Assembly (NCBI RefSeq): GCF_019649015.1
Contig: NZ_BLPI01000001.1
Location: 1,525,001-1,589,000 of the forward strand
Source of the DNA: Agarivorans litoreus
Lineage (GTDB): Bacteria; Pseudomonadota; Gammaproteobacteria; Enterobacterales; Celerinatantimonadaceae
Reading direction: 5' to 3'
DNA: 64,000 bases
Part shown: positions 28,304 to 36,284 of the stretch, piece after piece
Position numbering within the stretch: position 1 is the first letter of the stretch
How the letters are laid out: every line of letters begins with the position of its first letter
Made by a program: the position numbers and the translations under genes
Notes under the pieces: model-generated
The model's input: the letters and a program-made list of their open reading frames with translations, nothing else
Database searches by the model: none
What the model was told of the DNA's origin: nothing

Positions 28304-29823
28304 TACAAATTTGGATTCACTAGTTGTCTTATAAAAGGCATTAGATCTGAGGCCAGCATGCCTCTTTCTCCCTGTTCTGCAGCTTTATCTGCAGCCATAC
28401 CATGAATACACACCCCAAGGCAGGCAATATCAAACAATGAGTGCTTGGCTGCAAATTGGGCGATTAAGCCGCCGATTATACCAGACAAAACATCTCCCAT
28501 CCCGCCCGAAGCCATGCCGGGGTTACCTACAGTACAAATTTTCACTTGCCCTTGCGCGCCAGCTACAACGGTGCCGGCACCTTTTAATACACATACACCA
28601 CCAAAACAGCGCTGTATGTTTTGAGCGGCAGCAATTCTATCACTTTCTACTTCTGCCACAGAGCAATTCAACAAACGCGCTGCCTCGCCTGGATGTGGGG
28701 TTAGTACCCATTGCTCATGCTGCATCGGTGCTTTAGCCAACAGGTTAAGTGCATCGGCATCTACTATGCAGGCTTTGTCCTCACTTAATACAGCTGAAAA
28801 CAGCGCTTGCGCCCACTCATCTTGTCCCAATCCGGGACCTATCACCTTACAGCTAGCTTGGACTAAACTGCTGTATAGCTGCTGCAGAGAATGCTTAGCC
28901 ACTGCTGTAACCATTAACTCTGGGCGCCCGCTGCTCACCACCAACTGATTTTGCGCCTGAGTAAATACATTAACCAAACCAGCACCAGTGCGTAAACAGG
29001 CTTCGGAAGCCATACGAATAGCACCGACCATTCCAGTATTACCGCCTACTAAAGTCACTCGGCCACAACTACCTTTATGAGCTGCTTTTGCCCTAGGCGC
29101 AAGCATCGAGCGTAACTGAGCATAATCTGCGCGGCTAACTTCGGTAGTATTTTGTTGCTCGAACAAGTCACTTAGCCCCAAACCGGCAAATAGCAACTTG
29201 CCAACATATTCAGGTGCTTGCCCGGTAAACAAACCTTGCTTGGCAGCGATAAAACAAATAGTAGCGCTAGCTTTTATCGCACTACCTAACAGCTTTCCGG
29301 TATCTGCAGATAAACCTGAAGGTAAATCTAAGGCAAGCACTGGCACGCCGCTTTGATTGACTTGCGCAAACAGCGCTTGCAATGGCGCTCGCACATCACT
29401 GTTTAAGCCAATGCCCAACACGCCATCAATAATCACATCACACGGCCAATCAAATTGTTTACTAAGATCAAGCTGTCCGCCCTCGGCTTGCCAGGCGGCT
29501 AAGGCTTGTTGTGCTTCACTAGGCATTCGGTCTAAATCACCTAAGGCAAGCACCTTTACCCGTTTACCAACTTGCTTGGCCAACCGCGCAACCACCAAGG
29601 CGTCTCCGCCGTTATTGCCACCGCCCGCTAATACCAAAATGCGCTTGGCATTGGGCCATTGGCACTGCATCAGTTTAAAGGCAGCCAAGCCCGCCTGTTC
29701 CATCAAAGAATACAAGCTAATACCTTGCTGCTCAGCCAGCACTGCTTCTTGGCGTTTCACTACTTCGGCGCGCCATAAACTCTGTGGTAAACTGTGCGAA
29801 AACAATCGGTGCTCTGGAGCCAT
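28303..29823 (-). CDS. nnr: bifunctional NAD(P)H-hydrate epimerase / ADP-dependent dehydratase
   Basis: This enzyme repairs hydrated NAD(P)H. The 506-residue fusion has an N-terminal YjeF_N epimerase domain (AGGGNNGGDALVVARLAKQ; DLPSGLSADTG) and a C-terminal ribokinase-like dehydratase domain, with GPGLGQDEWA, TPHPGEAARLL and the catalytic loop SGGMGDVLSGIIGG. It is the head of the long leftward run ending at purA. Its start codon shares the bases CATG with that of divergent queG, so its promoter must lie inside queG. Confidence 0.94.
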   Translation of the reverse strand: MAPEHRLFSHSLPQSLWRAEVVKRQEAVLAEQQGISLYSLMEQAGLAAFKLMQCQWPNAKRILVLAGGGNNGGDALVVARLAKQVGKRVKVLALGDLDRMPSEAQQALAAWQAEGGQLDLSKQFDWPCDVIIDGVLGIGLNSDVRAPLQALFAQVNQSGVPVLALDLPSGLSADTGKLLGSAIKASATICFIAAKQGLFTGQAPEYVGKLLFAGLGLSDLFEQQNTTEVSRADYAQLRSMLAPRAKAAHKGSCGRVTLVGGNTGMVGAIRMASEACLRTGAGLVNVFTQAQNQLVVSSGRPELMVTAVAKHSLQQLYSSLVQASCKVIGPGLGQDEWAQALFSAVLSEDKACIVDADALNLLAKAPMQHEQWVLTPHPGEAARLLNCSVAEVESDRIAAAQNIQRCFGGVCVLKGAGTVVAGAQGQVKICTVGNPGMASGGMGDVLSGIIGGLIAQFAAKHSLFDIACLGVCIHGMAADKAAEQGERGMLASDLMPFIRQLVNPNL

Positions 29824-30955
29824 GTCCCTACTATCCGAAATAGACCTAAAACAGCTGGTTCAACATATCAAGCTAACCGCTAAATCGCTAGGTTTTCAGC
29901 AGATCGGCATAACAGATGTGGATCTTAGTCAACATCATCAAGATGTTGAGCAATGGCTGGCAAAAAACTACCACGGAGAAATGGACTATTTAGCCCGTAA
30001 TCTTGAGCTTCGCAAACATCCAGAGCAGCTGCATGAAGGCACTCAACGGATCATTTCGGTGCGCATGAATTACCTACCAGAGGACGCTAAGTTTGCCCAA
30101 AGCCTCAGCGCCATCGATCAGGCATATATTAGTCGTTATGCGCTGGGTCGTGACTACCATAAGCTAATGCGCAAGCGGCTAAACCAACTGGGAAAAGCGA
30201 TTAATGATTACTGCCAACAGCAGCTAAATATGCGCCCATTTGTCGATTCTGCCCCGGTAATGGAGCGCCAACTGGCCACTAAAGCAGGCTTAGGTTGGAC
30301 AGGTAAACACAGCTTAATCATCAACCAAGATGCTGGTTCGTGGTTTTTTTTAGGTGAGTTGTTTGTTGATTTACCCCTGCCCATAGACCAACCAGTAGAC
30401 GAGCAATGTGGTGATTGTGTTGCCTGCATCACCATTTGTCCCACCCAAGCCATTGTTGAACCCTATCAAGTAGATGCGCGTCGCTGTATTTCTTATCTCA
30501 CCATTGAATACGATGGGATCATTGAGGAAGAATTACGACCGCTAATGGGCAATCGCATCTACGGTTGCGACGATTGCCAGCTTACCTGCCCTTGGAATCG
30601 CTACGCCCAGCTAACTCAAGAAGCCGACTTTGCTGCCCGAGAACAACTAGATCAACCAACACTATTGGCGCTATTTGCCTGGACCGAAGAAGAGTTTTTA
30701 AAGAAAACTGAAGGCTCGCCAATTCGTCGGATCGGCTATCAACAGTGGCTACGCAATATCGCGATTGCCTTAGGCAACGCAGCCTATTCACAACAAGCTA
30801 TTGACGAGCTAAGCGCCAAGCAAGGGCTTGAAGCCGTTGCCCAACACCACGTTAATTGGGCGATAGAGCAACAACAGAATAAAGCGGCAAAAGCTTCTCG
30901 CAAAACCGCACGTTTGATCCGTATTATAGAAAAAGGATTAACTCGTGATGCTTAA
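29822..30955 (+). CDS. queG: epoxyqueuosine reductase QueG
   Basis: QueG makes the last step of queuosine synthesis, reducing epoxyqueuosine in tRNA using cobalamin and two [4Fe-4S] clusters. Both cluster motifs are visible: CGDCVACITICPTQA and CDDCQLTCPWN. VDSAPVMERQLA and GLGWTGKHSLII are family-specific. The 377-residue length fits (E. coli 379). The open frame runs far upstream through nnr in antisense, but homology begins at this ATG (MSLLSEIDLKQLVQHIK). Confidence 0.95.
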   Translation: MSLLSEIDLKQLVQHIKLTAKSLGFQQIGITDVDLSQHHQDVEQWLAKNYHGEMDYLARNLELRKHPEQLHEGTQRIISVRMNYLPEDAKFAQSLSAIDQAYISRYALGRDYHKLMRKRLNQLGKAINDYCQQQLNMRPFVDSAPVMERQLATKAGLGWTGKHSLIINQDAGSWFFLGELFVDLPLPIDQPVDEQCGDCVACITICPTQAIVEPYQVDARRCISYLTIEYDGIIEEELRPLMGNRIYGCDDCQLTCPWNRYAQLTQEADFAAREQLDQPTLLALFAWTEEEFLKKTEGSPIRRIGYQQWLRNIAIALGNAAYSQQAIDELSAKQGLEAVAQHHVNWAIEQQQNKAAKASRKTARLIRIIEKGLTRDA

Positions 30956-31014
30956 TGCATCAGTAGAATAAGTTCTGTTACACTTTTTAAGAACAAATAA
31001 AATGGAAGCAGCTC

Positions 31015-31752
31015 ATGCACTTACTTGGCGTTGATATTGGTGGCACCGGCATAAAGGCAGCCATCGTAGATTCTACCACTGGCGAGCTTATTAGCGAACG
31101 TCATCGTATAGCCACCCCACAGCCCGCCACGCCCAAAGCAGTAGCCCAAAGCTTAAAGCAGATGGTTGAGCATTTTGCTTGGCAAGGTCCTATTGGTTGC
31201 GGCTTTCCTGCAACGGTTCACCACGGGGTTGCCCAAACTGCCTCTAATATTGATAAAAGCTGGATTGGCACCAACGTTGAAGCCTTATTCGCCGAATATA
31301 CCGACTGCCCGTGTTATGTAGTGAACGATGCCGATGCAGCCGGCATGGCCGAAATGGCCTTTGGCGCAGGTCACCAGCACCAAGGTGTGGTAGTGATTAT
31401 TACCGTTGGCACCGGCTTAGGTAGCGCAGTGTTTGTAAATGGCGAATTGCTTCCCAACACCGAGTTTGGCCATATTATTTTAGAAGGACGAGTAGCCGAG
31501 CACTATGCCAGCGCCAGAGTGCGCGAAGCAGAAGAGCTAAGCTGGAAAAAATGGGGCAAGCGCTTCAACCTTTACCTACAGCGCCTCGAGTTTTTAATGT
31601 CGCCCGATTGCTTCATTATTGGCGGCGGTGCCAGTAAAAAATTCGAAAAGTACCAAGCGCAGCTCAAGCTAAAAGCTGAAGCTTTGCCTGCACAGGGCTT
31701 AAACCAAGCCGGCATTGTTGGCGCAGCCATGTACGCCCAACATCAAAGCTAA
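31015..31752 (+). CDS. ppgK: ROK-family kinase, polyphosphate glucokinase-like
   Basis: A 245-residue ROK kinase with the phosphate-binding loop [12 protein letters not shown], the sugar-binding/catalytic [13 protein letters not shown], and the second phosphate loop [15 protein letters not shown]. Size and the [20 protein letters not shown] stretch suit the polyphosphate--glucose phosphotransferase subgroup, which uses inorganic polyphosphate. The symbol is by resemblance; an ATP-dependent glucokinase is the alternative. AAGC/GGAAG precede the start. It abuts the end of the convergent AlkD-like gene with no gap. Confidence 0.82.
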   Translation: MHLLGVDIGGTGIKAAIVDSTTGELISERHRIATPQPATPKAVAQSLKQMVEHFAWQGPIGCGFPATVHHGVAQTASNIDKSWIGTNVEALFAEYTDCPCYVVNDADAAGMAEMAFGAGHQHQGVVVIITVGTGLGSAVFVNGELLPNTEFGHIILEGRVAEHYASARVREAEELSWKKWGKRFNLYLQRLEFLMSPDCFIIGGGASKKFEKYQAQLKLKAEALPAQGLNQAGIVGAAMYAQHQS

Positions 31753-32475
31753 TTAAGATTCGAGAATAGAGCCGCTTAAATAAGATTGGCGAAGCGGCTC
31801 GTCAAAATGCTCAATGCTATAACGAAGAAGCTCTCTGGGCAGTTCGCTAAGGTGCTGTTGCAAAAAGGCCTCTACAGCTGGCTTGTCTCGCTTAGCCAGC
31901 TCTCTGAGCATCCATCCCACCGCTTTGTGCATTAAGGGATGAGCATGGGTATGAAAGCGCTTTGCTAGCGTAATAGTTAAATCAACATCATTTTGGCGTA
32001 TATAGTAAAAGCAACTTACCATAGCAATGCGTTGCTGCCACATACTACTGTTGCTAGCGAATTGCTCGAGCAGCTCCCAATCTTGATGCTGCCAGATATA
32101 AGGGCCAACAATTTTAGGCGCTGAGCAATCAACCAAATCCCAATTATTCACATACTTAATGTAGCGCTGGTAAAACGCTAACACCGCTTGTTGTTGCTGA
32201 AATGTTTTCGCTTTTTGATAATGCTGACACATGACTACCAAGGCAAAAAAGCGCTCCTCATGAAAGGCAGAGGAGATTAAGTCTGTAAGCTCCTCTAGAG
32301 GCAAAGGATAGGCTTTGGCAACTCTTCTAGTATTAGGCACACGAATACCTAAAAACTGATCACCTTCGCCATAACCACCTGGCAATGCTTGAAAAAACTT
32401 CGGTAAATAAGCAGCTTTTTCTGGCTCAGCATATTCGCGTAAAGCTTTTTGAACGAGTTCGACTTGATTCATCAC
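31753..32475 (-). CDS. AlkD-like DNA alkylation repair protein
   Basis: The 240-residue all-helical protein resembles the HEAT-repeat DNA glycosylase family of AlkC/AlkD. Family-like stretches are FLGIRVPNTRRVAKAYP, YVNNWDLVDCSAPKIVGPY and HKAVGWMLRELAKRD; the conserved Trp and Asp of NNWDLVD would contact the lesion. Known members excise bulky or cationic alkyl bases. It is a single gene, its start about 45 bp left of a repeat element. Confidence 0.85.
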   Translation of the reverse strand: MMNQVELVQKALREYAEPEKAAYLPKFFQALPGGYGEGDQFLGIRVPNTRRVAKAYPLPLEELTDLISSAFHEERFFALVVMCQHYQKAKTFQQQQAVLAFYQRYIKYVNNWDLVDCSAPKIVGPYIWQHQDWELLEQFASNSSMWQQRIAMVSCFYYIRQNDVDLTITLAKRFHTHAHPLMHKAVGWMLRELAKRDKPAVEAFLQQHLSELPRELLRYSIEHFDEPLRQSYLSGSILES

Positions 32476-32519
32476 CCACCCTTTATGCTCAATAAAATGC
32501 TTATGTTAAACACAAGCTT

Positions 32520-32681
32520 ATACCAATCACACTAAGTAAGTGATCAGAAATAACGCAGGAAAAATACTCGAGAATAAGGCAGAAATTTTCGATAAGTAGT
32601 TATTCTACAATCAAAAATTCTAACGCAGTGATCGAGCATTTTAACCAGATAGATTGAACAGTTACTTAGTACGATTGGTAT
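32520..32681. mobile_element. MITE-like element, family B
   Basis: Imperfect terminal inverted repeats: ATACCAATC at 32520 and GATTGGTAT ending at 32681, continuing inward as CACTAAGTAA / TTACTTAGT. The element is about 162 bp, AT-rich, and encodes no credible protein. It differs in sequence from the family A elements near 1.1 and 3.0 kb. It sits between the AlkD-like gene and the tRNA terminator. Confidence 0.75.
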
Positions 32682-32731
32682 TAATCCACCAACAACGGCT
32701 TGAGTATTTAATTGACCATAAAACAACAGGC

Positions 32732-32764
32732 AAAAAAAAGCCCCGCATCAATGATGCAGGGCTT
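32732..32764 (-). terminator. intrinsic terminator of the tRNA-Gly array
   Basis: The arms GCCCCGCATCA and TGATGCAGGGC (32740-32762) pair with one mismatch and are followed on the minus strand by eight T. It ends the leftward tRNA transcript immediately after the last tRNA. Confidence 0.9.
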
Positions 32765-32769
32765 CAATT

Positions 32770-32845
32770 TGGAGCGGCACATCGGGTTCGAACCGATGAC
32801 CTCAACCTTGGCAAGGTTGCGCTCTACCAACTGAGCTAGTGCCGC
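32770..32845 (-). tRNA. tRNA-Gly(GCC), copy 1
   Basis: A 76-nt tRNA on the minus strand with encoded CCA. Acceptor stem GCGGCAC/GTGCCGC, D-arm TAGCTCAGTTGGTAGAGC, anticodon loop TTGCCAA (anticodon GCC), T-arm loop GTTCGAA, discriminator T. Identical to the two other copies. This trio corresponds in position to glyV-glyX-glyY of E. coli. Confidence 0.97.
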
Positions 32846-33012
32846 TTAAATCTTTATCACTATTTAATGTGTTGAGAGCTTAGCCAAAGGTTGCGCTACT
32901 CTTTATATCCACACTGAGCTAGTGCCGCTTAAATCTTTATCACTATTTAATGTGTTGAGAGCTTAGCCAAAGGTTGCGCTACTCTTTATATCCACACTGA
33001 GCTAGTGCTGCT
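32831..33012 (-). repeat. tandem 83-bp repeat with broken tRNA-Gly 5' halves (block 1)
   Basis: Starting with the 5' end of tRNA copy 1, the unit CTGAGCTAGTGCCGC... recurs at 32831, 32914 and 32997 with a period of exactly 83 bp; the first two units look identical, while the third diverges after about 15 bases. Each spacer unit reads, on the minus strand, as the acceptor 5' strand and D-stem of tRNA-Gly, an altered D-loop, then TAGCGCAACC of the anticodon stem before losing similarity. Confidence 0.85.
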
Positions 33013-33050
33013 CAACTTCAACTACTTGGTATTAGTTAAAGTTTTAAATT

Positions 33051-33126
33051 TGGAGCGGCACATCGGGTTCGAACCGATGACCTCAACCTTGGCAAGGTTG
33101 CGCTCTACCAACTGAGCTAGTGCCGC
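33051..33126 (-). tRNA. tRNA-Gly(GCC), copy 2
   Basis: Identical 76-nt sequence to copy 1, minus strand, CCA encoded, anticodon GCC. Flanked on both sides by truncated tRNA-like repeats. Confidence 0.97.
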
Positions 33127-33217
33127 TTAATCTTTATCACTATTGAGCGCTGTGTTCTTCTACGCTGAGCTAGTGCAGTTCAACTTCAACTACTTGGTAT
33201 TAGTTAAAGTTTTAATT
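33127..33217 (-). repeat. short tRNA-Gly-like remnant between copies 2 and 3
   Basis: The 91-bp spacer contains GCTGAGCTAGTGCAGTTCAAC, a mutated copy of the tRNA 5' end. It also shares the string CAACTTCAACTACTTGGTATTA with the spacer to the right of block 1, so the two spacers arose by duplication. It is shorter than the 82-83 bp units. Confidence 0.6.
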
Positions 33218-33293
33218 TGGAGCGGCACATCGGGTTCGAACCGATGACCTCAACCTTGGCAAGGTTGCGCTCTACCAACTGAGCTAGTGCCGC
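33218..33293 (-). tRNA. tRNA-Gly(GCC), copy 3 (promoter-proximal)
   Basis: Identical 76-nt tRNA-Gly(GCC) on the minus strand, first of the three to be transcribed. Its 5' side is preceded by two 82-bp repeats carrying broken tRNA halves. Confidence 0.97.
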
Positions 33294-33457
33294 TTAATCT
33301 TTATCACTATTTAGTGTGTTGAGAGCCTAACCAATGGTTGCGCTACTCTTTGTACCCACACTGAGCTAGTGCCGCTTAATCTTTATCACTATTTAGTGCG
33401 TTGAGAGCCTAACCAAAGGTTGCGCTACTCGTTGTACCCACACTGAGCTAGTGCCGC
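33279..33457 (-). repeat. tandem 82-bp repeat with broken tRNA-Gly 5' halves (block 2, leader)
   Basis: CTGAGCTAGTGCCGC recurs at 33279, 33361 and 33443, a period of 82 bp. The two units differ from each other at a few positions (for example TTAGTGTG/TTAGTGCG and CTCTTTGTA/CTCGTTGTA). They form most of the leader between the promoter and the first real tRNA. Each half-tRNA copy lacks the anticodon 3' side, T-arm and CCA. Confidence 0.85.
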
Positions 33458-33510
33458 TTAATTTGCTAAATCAAAGTTAGGCCATGCCTTCACGTTGTTT
33501 AGGGCTGCGA

Positions 33511-33538
33511 ATTATACGAGGAAATTTTGCCTTTGCAA
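33511..33538 (-). promoter_or_regulatory. promoter of the tRNA-Gly array
   Basis: On the minus strand TTGCAA (33533-33538) and a perfect TATAAT (33511-33516) are 16 bp apart, followed by a GC-rich discriminator (TCGCAGCCC) typical of stable-RNA promoters under stringent control. Transcription would start near 33504, giving a leader of about 210 nt. Confidence 0.8.
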
Positions 33539-33567
33539 GAGCTGTAAAAGAAAAAATTACAGCTCTT
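33537..33567 (-). terminator. hairpin after orn, overlapping the tRNA promoter
   Basis: Perfect 11-bp arms AAGAGCTGTAA and TTACAGCTCTT with a nine-base loop, 12 bp after the orn stop. No T-tract follows on the minus strand, so it is at best a weak intrinsic terminator. Its outer arm abuts the -35 box of the tRNA promoter. Confidence 0.55.
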
Positions 33568-33578
33568 AAACTGTTTGT

Positions 33579-34133
33579 TTAGTTTTCGCCCAGTTTAAAG
33601 AAGGTTTTTTGATAATGCTGCATTTCAGCAATCGATTCGCGTATATCATCCAAAGCTAGATGAGTACCGCTTTTAGTAAAGCCATCTAAAATTTCTGGCT
33701 GCCAACGGCGAGCCAATTCTTTTACCGTGCTTACATCTATATTTCGGTAATGAAAGAACTGCTCAAGCTCAGGAAGGTACTGATGCATAAAGCGACGATC
33801 TTGACCAATGCTATTGCCACACATCGGAGATACGCCCTTAGGCACCCATTGCTTGATAAAATCGATAGTTTGCTGGGCAGCTTGCTTCTCATCAACACTG
33901 CTGGCACGAACTCTAGCAACCAAACCTGACCCTGTATGAGTGTTAGTACACCACTCATCCATGCCCGCTAAAACATCGTCAGATTGGTGAACAGCAATCA
34001 CCGGCCCTTCTGCAAGAATATTTAACTGAGCGTCGGTAATAATCGTCGCGATCTCTAAAACGCGATCAGTCATGGGTTCGAGACCAGTCATCTCCATATC
34101 AACCCAAACTAAGTTCTGTTCACTAACAGTCAT
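33579..34133 (-). CDS. orn: oligoribonuclease
   Basis: Orn degrades the short RNAs and pGpG left by other nucleases. It is a 184-residue DEDDh exonuclease: [13 protein letters not shown] carries the first Asp and Glu, LEIATIITD follows, and the later [19 protein letters not shown] provides the remaining acidic and His positions. Clearing pGpG also closes c-di-GMP breakdown, relevant to the GGDEF protein later in the window. Divergent from rsgA, as in E. coli. Confidence 0.96.
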   Translation of the reverse strand: MTVSEQNLVWVDMEMTGLEPMTDRVLEIATIITDAQLNILAEGPVIAVHQSDDVLAGMDEWCTNTHTGSGLVARVRASSVDEKQAAQQTIDFIKQWVPKGVSPMCGNSIGQDRRFMHQYLPELEQFFHYRNIDVSTVKELARRWQPEILDGFTKSGTHLALDDIRESIAEMQHYQKTFFKLGEN

Positions 34134-34226
34134 GTTGACCCTATTTATATTTCGGAAATATTTTCCGCAAATCTTTGATAAGCGGTATCATAGCGATTTA
34201 TTACACTTACTTGAATAGCAGTTTTC

Positions 34227-35267
34227 GTGACAAAGAGAAAGAAACTGAGCCAAGGTCAGCTTCGCCGTGTGCGCAGCAACCAAGAAAAGCGCTTAAAAAA
34301 ACAAGATAGCCACCAATGGTTAGATGACCAATTAGGTCCTCAACAAGAGGGAACTATCATTAGCCGCTTCGGCCAACATGCCGATGTGGAAGCTAACAAT
34401 GGAGAAATATTCCGTTGTAATATGCGCCGTTCAGTAGGCTCTTTAGTCACTGGAGATGAAGTTGTTTGGCGAGCCGGTAACGAAGAACAATCGGGCATTC
34501 GAGGGGTTATTGAAGCCTGCCACGAGCGCCGCTCAGTACTAACTCGCCCTGATTTTTACGACGGTATCAAAGCCATTGCCGCCAACATCGACCAAGTAGT
34601 AATAGTTTCTGCAGTATTACCCGAATTCTCCACCAGCATTGTCGACCGCTACCTAGTTGCCGTTGAAGATGTAGATCTTGAACCCATTATCCTGCTGAAC
34701 AAAGTTGACTTGCTTGATGCCGAGCAACGCCAAGCAATTGAAGAACAACTCAAAAATTACCAGCAGCTTGGCTATAAAGTTATTTACGCTAGCACTAAAC
34801 AAGCTGAGGGGCTTGATGATTTAAGCCAACAATTAAGCAATAGAACCAGTATTTTTGTTGGCCAATCAGGCGTAGGCAAAAGCTCGCTGGTAAATAGTCT
34901 TCTGCCAGAGCAAAGCATCGATACCAAAGAAGTATCTGAAGTATCAGGCCTAGGCCAGCACACCACCACTACCGCTCGTTTATATCACTTAGTATGTGGT
35001 GGCCGCTTAATCGACTCCCCCGGAGTACGTGAATTTCAACTTTGGCACCTTGAAAAAGACCGAGTAGCTTGGGGCTTTATCGAATTTCGCCCTTGGTTAA
35101 ATCAATGCCGTTTTCGTGATTGCAAGCACCAAGGAGACCCTGGTTGTGCGATGCAAGAAGCGATAGACTCAGGCAAAATTTTGCAACAGCGTTTCGACAG
35201 CTACCAGCGTATTCTCGAAACGATGGAAAATAACAAACCTTCTCGGGTTATTCCCGGAAAGAAATAA
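34227..35267 (+). CDS. rsgA: ribosome small subunit-dependent GTPase RsgA
   Basis: RsgA is a circularly permuted GTPase that checks the 30S decoding centre during assembly. The 346 residues hold an N-terminal OB fold, the G4 motif LLNKVD before the G1 loop FVGQSGVGKSSLVNSLL, and a C-terminal zinc knuckle CRFRDCKHQGDPGC. Translation begins at GTG, giving the basic N-terminus TKRKKLSQGQLRRVRSNQEK typical of this protein. psd follows after 28 bp. Confidence 0.96.
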   Translation: MTKRKKLSQGQLRRVRSNQEKRLKKQDSHQWLDDQLGPQQEGTIISRFGQHADVEANNGEIFRCNMRRSVGSLVTGDEVVWRAGNEEQSGIRGVIEACHERRSVLTRPDFYDGIKAIAANIDQVVIVSAVLPEFSTSIVDRYLVAVEDVDLEPIILLNKVDLLDAEQRQAIEEQLKNYQQLGYKVIYASTKQAEGLDDLSQQLSNRTSIFVGQSGVGKSSLVNSLLPEQSIDTKEVSEVSGLGQHTTTTARLYHLVCGGRLIDSPGVREFQLWHLEKDRVAWGFIEFRPWLNQCRFRDCKHQGDPGCAMQEAIDSGKILQQRFDSYQRILETMENNKPSRVIPGKK

Positions 35268-35295
35268 TTAAACCAATAAACGACGAGAATGTAGC

Positions 35296-36150
35296 GTGTT
35301 AGACAAAATTAAAGTTGCCGCCCAGTACTGCTTCCCTCAACACGGTTTATCCCGTTTAGTGGGTAAGCTTGCTCAAGCTGAAGCAGGAAAGTTGAGTCAT
35401 TGGATCATTAAAAAGTTCATAAATCATTATCAAGTAGACATGAATGACGCTGTTCACAGCGAAGCCAATGCTTACCCAAGCTTCAATGCGTTTTTTACTC
35501 GCCCGTTAAAGCCAGGCACCCGCCCTATTGTTGAAGGCGACAACAAGCTTGCTCACCCAGTGGATGGCGCAGTAAGCCAGCTTGGTCCCATTCAGCATGG
35601 TCAGTTAATACAAGCCAAAGGTCATGACTACAGCGCTCGCGAACTGCTCGGTGGGAATAAAGCCTTAGCAGAAGAATTTAGCGATGGCGACTTCGCTACC
35701 ATCTATCTAGCCCCCAAAGACTACCATCGCATCCACATGCCTTGTAAAGGCAAACTGCGCAAAATGGTATACGTACCCGGGCAACTTTTCTCGGTTAACC
35801 CTCTCACTGCGGCCAACGTGCCCAACCTGTTTGCCCGCAATGAGCGCGTCGTGGCAATTTTTGATACCGAATTCGGCCCTATGGCCATGGTATTAGTAGG
35901 TGCAACCATTGTTGCTAGCATAGAAACCATTTGGTCCGGCACAGTAACGCCACCGGGTGGTAAACAAGTATTCACTTGGGATTATCAAGATCAGGAGATA
36001 AATCTTGATAAAGGTGCAGAGATGGGCCGATTTAAATTAGGCTCCACCGTAGTCATGCTATTTGCTAAAGATGCCATTGAGTTCGAACAGTCACTAGCGC
36101 CTACCGTGACCACAGTGATGGGTACACACTTTGCCAGCAAAGCGGAGTAA
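35296..36150 (+). CDS. psd: phosphatidylserine decarboxylase proenzyme
   Basis: Psd converts phosphatidylserine to phosphatidylethanolamine in the inner membrane. The 284-residue proenzyme contains the self-cleavage site in [13 protein letters not shown], where cleavage between Gly and Ser leaves a pyruvoyl group on the small alpha chain. Catalytic His/Asp regions appear in [11 protein letters not shown] and DYHRIHMPC. Start is a GTG. It is probably cotranscribed with rsgA. Confidence 0.96.
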   Translation: MLDKIKVAAQYCFPQHGLSRLVGKLAQAEAGKLSHWIIKKFINHYQVDMNDAVHSEANAYPSFNAFFTRPLKPGTRPIVEGDNKLAHPVDGAVSQLGPIQHGQLIQAKGHDYSARELLGGNKALAEEFSDGDFATIYLAPKDYHRIHMPCKGKLRKMVYVPGQLFSVNPLTAANVPNLFARNERVVAIFDTEFGPMAMVLVGATIVASIETIWSGTVTPPGGKQVFTWDYQDQEINLDKGAEMGRFKLGSTVVMLFAKDAIEFEQSLAPTVTTVMGTHFASKAE

Positions 36151-36155
36151 TAACA

Positions 36156-36187
36156 GTGAGCCTTGGTAAATCTTTGCCAAGGCTCAC
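36156..36187 (+). terminator. possible weak terminator after psd
   Basis: Perfect 11-bp arms GTGAGCCTTGG and CCAAGGCTCAC with a ten-base spacer lie six bases after the psd stop. Only mixed sequence follows rather than a T-run, so termination efficiency is uncertain. Confidence 0.45.
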
Positions 36188-36284
36188 TCGATTCTGCCTA
36201 TTATTACGCTATTTCATATATTTAATATAAAATAACTAACAACGCTAAACGCAATAGTTCGGTCTTAACCATGGTTGTGTACCA

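Noticed and set aside
29357-29821. Open frame that would extend queG by about 155 residues upstream
   Set aside because: It is the antisense of nnr; homology to QueG begins at the ATG at 29822, and the resulting length fits the family.
32544-32839. Two overlapping short open frames between the AlkD-like gene and the first tRNA
   Set aside because: Both run through the family B element and one continues into the tRNA gene; neither has a ribosome binding site or protein-like composition.
32831-33457. Regularly spaced repeats as a possible CRISPR array
   Set aside because: The periods are 82-83 bp with no unique spacers, and the repeated sequence is explained by tRNA-Gly halves; no cas gene is nearby.
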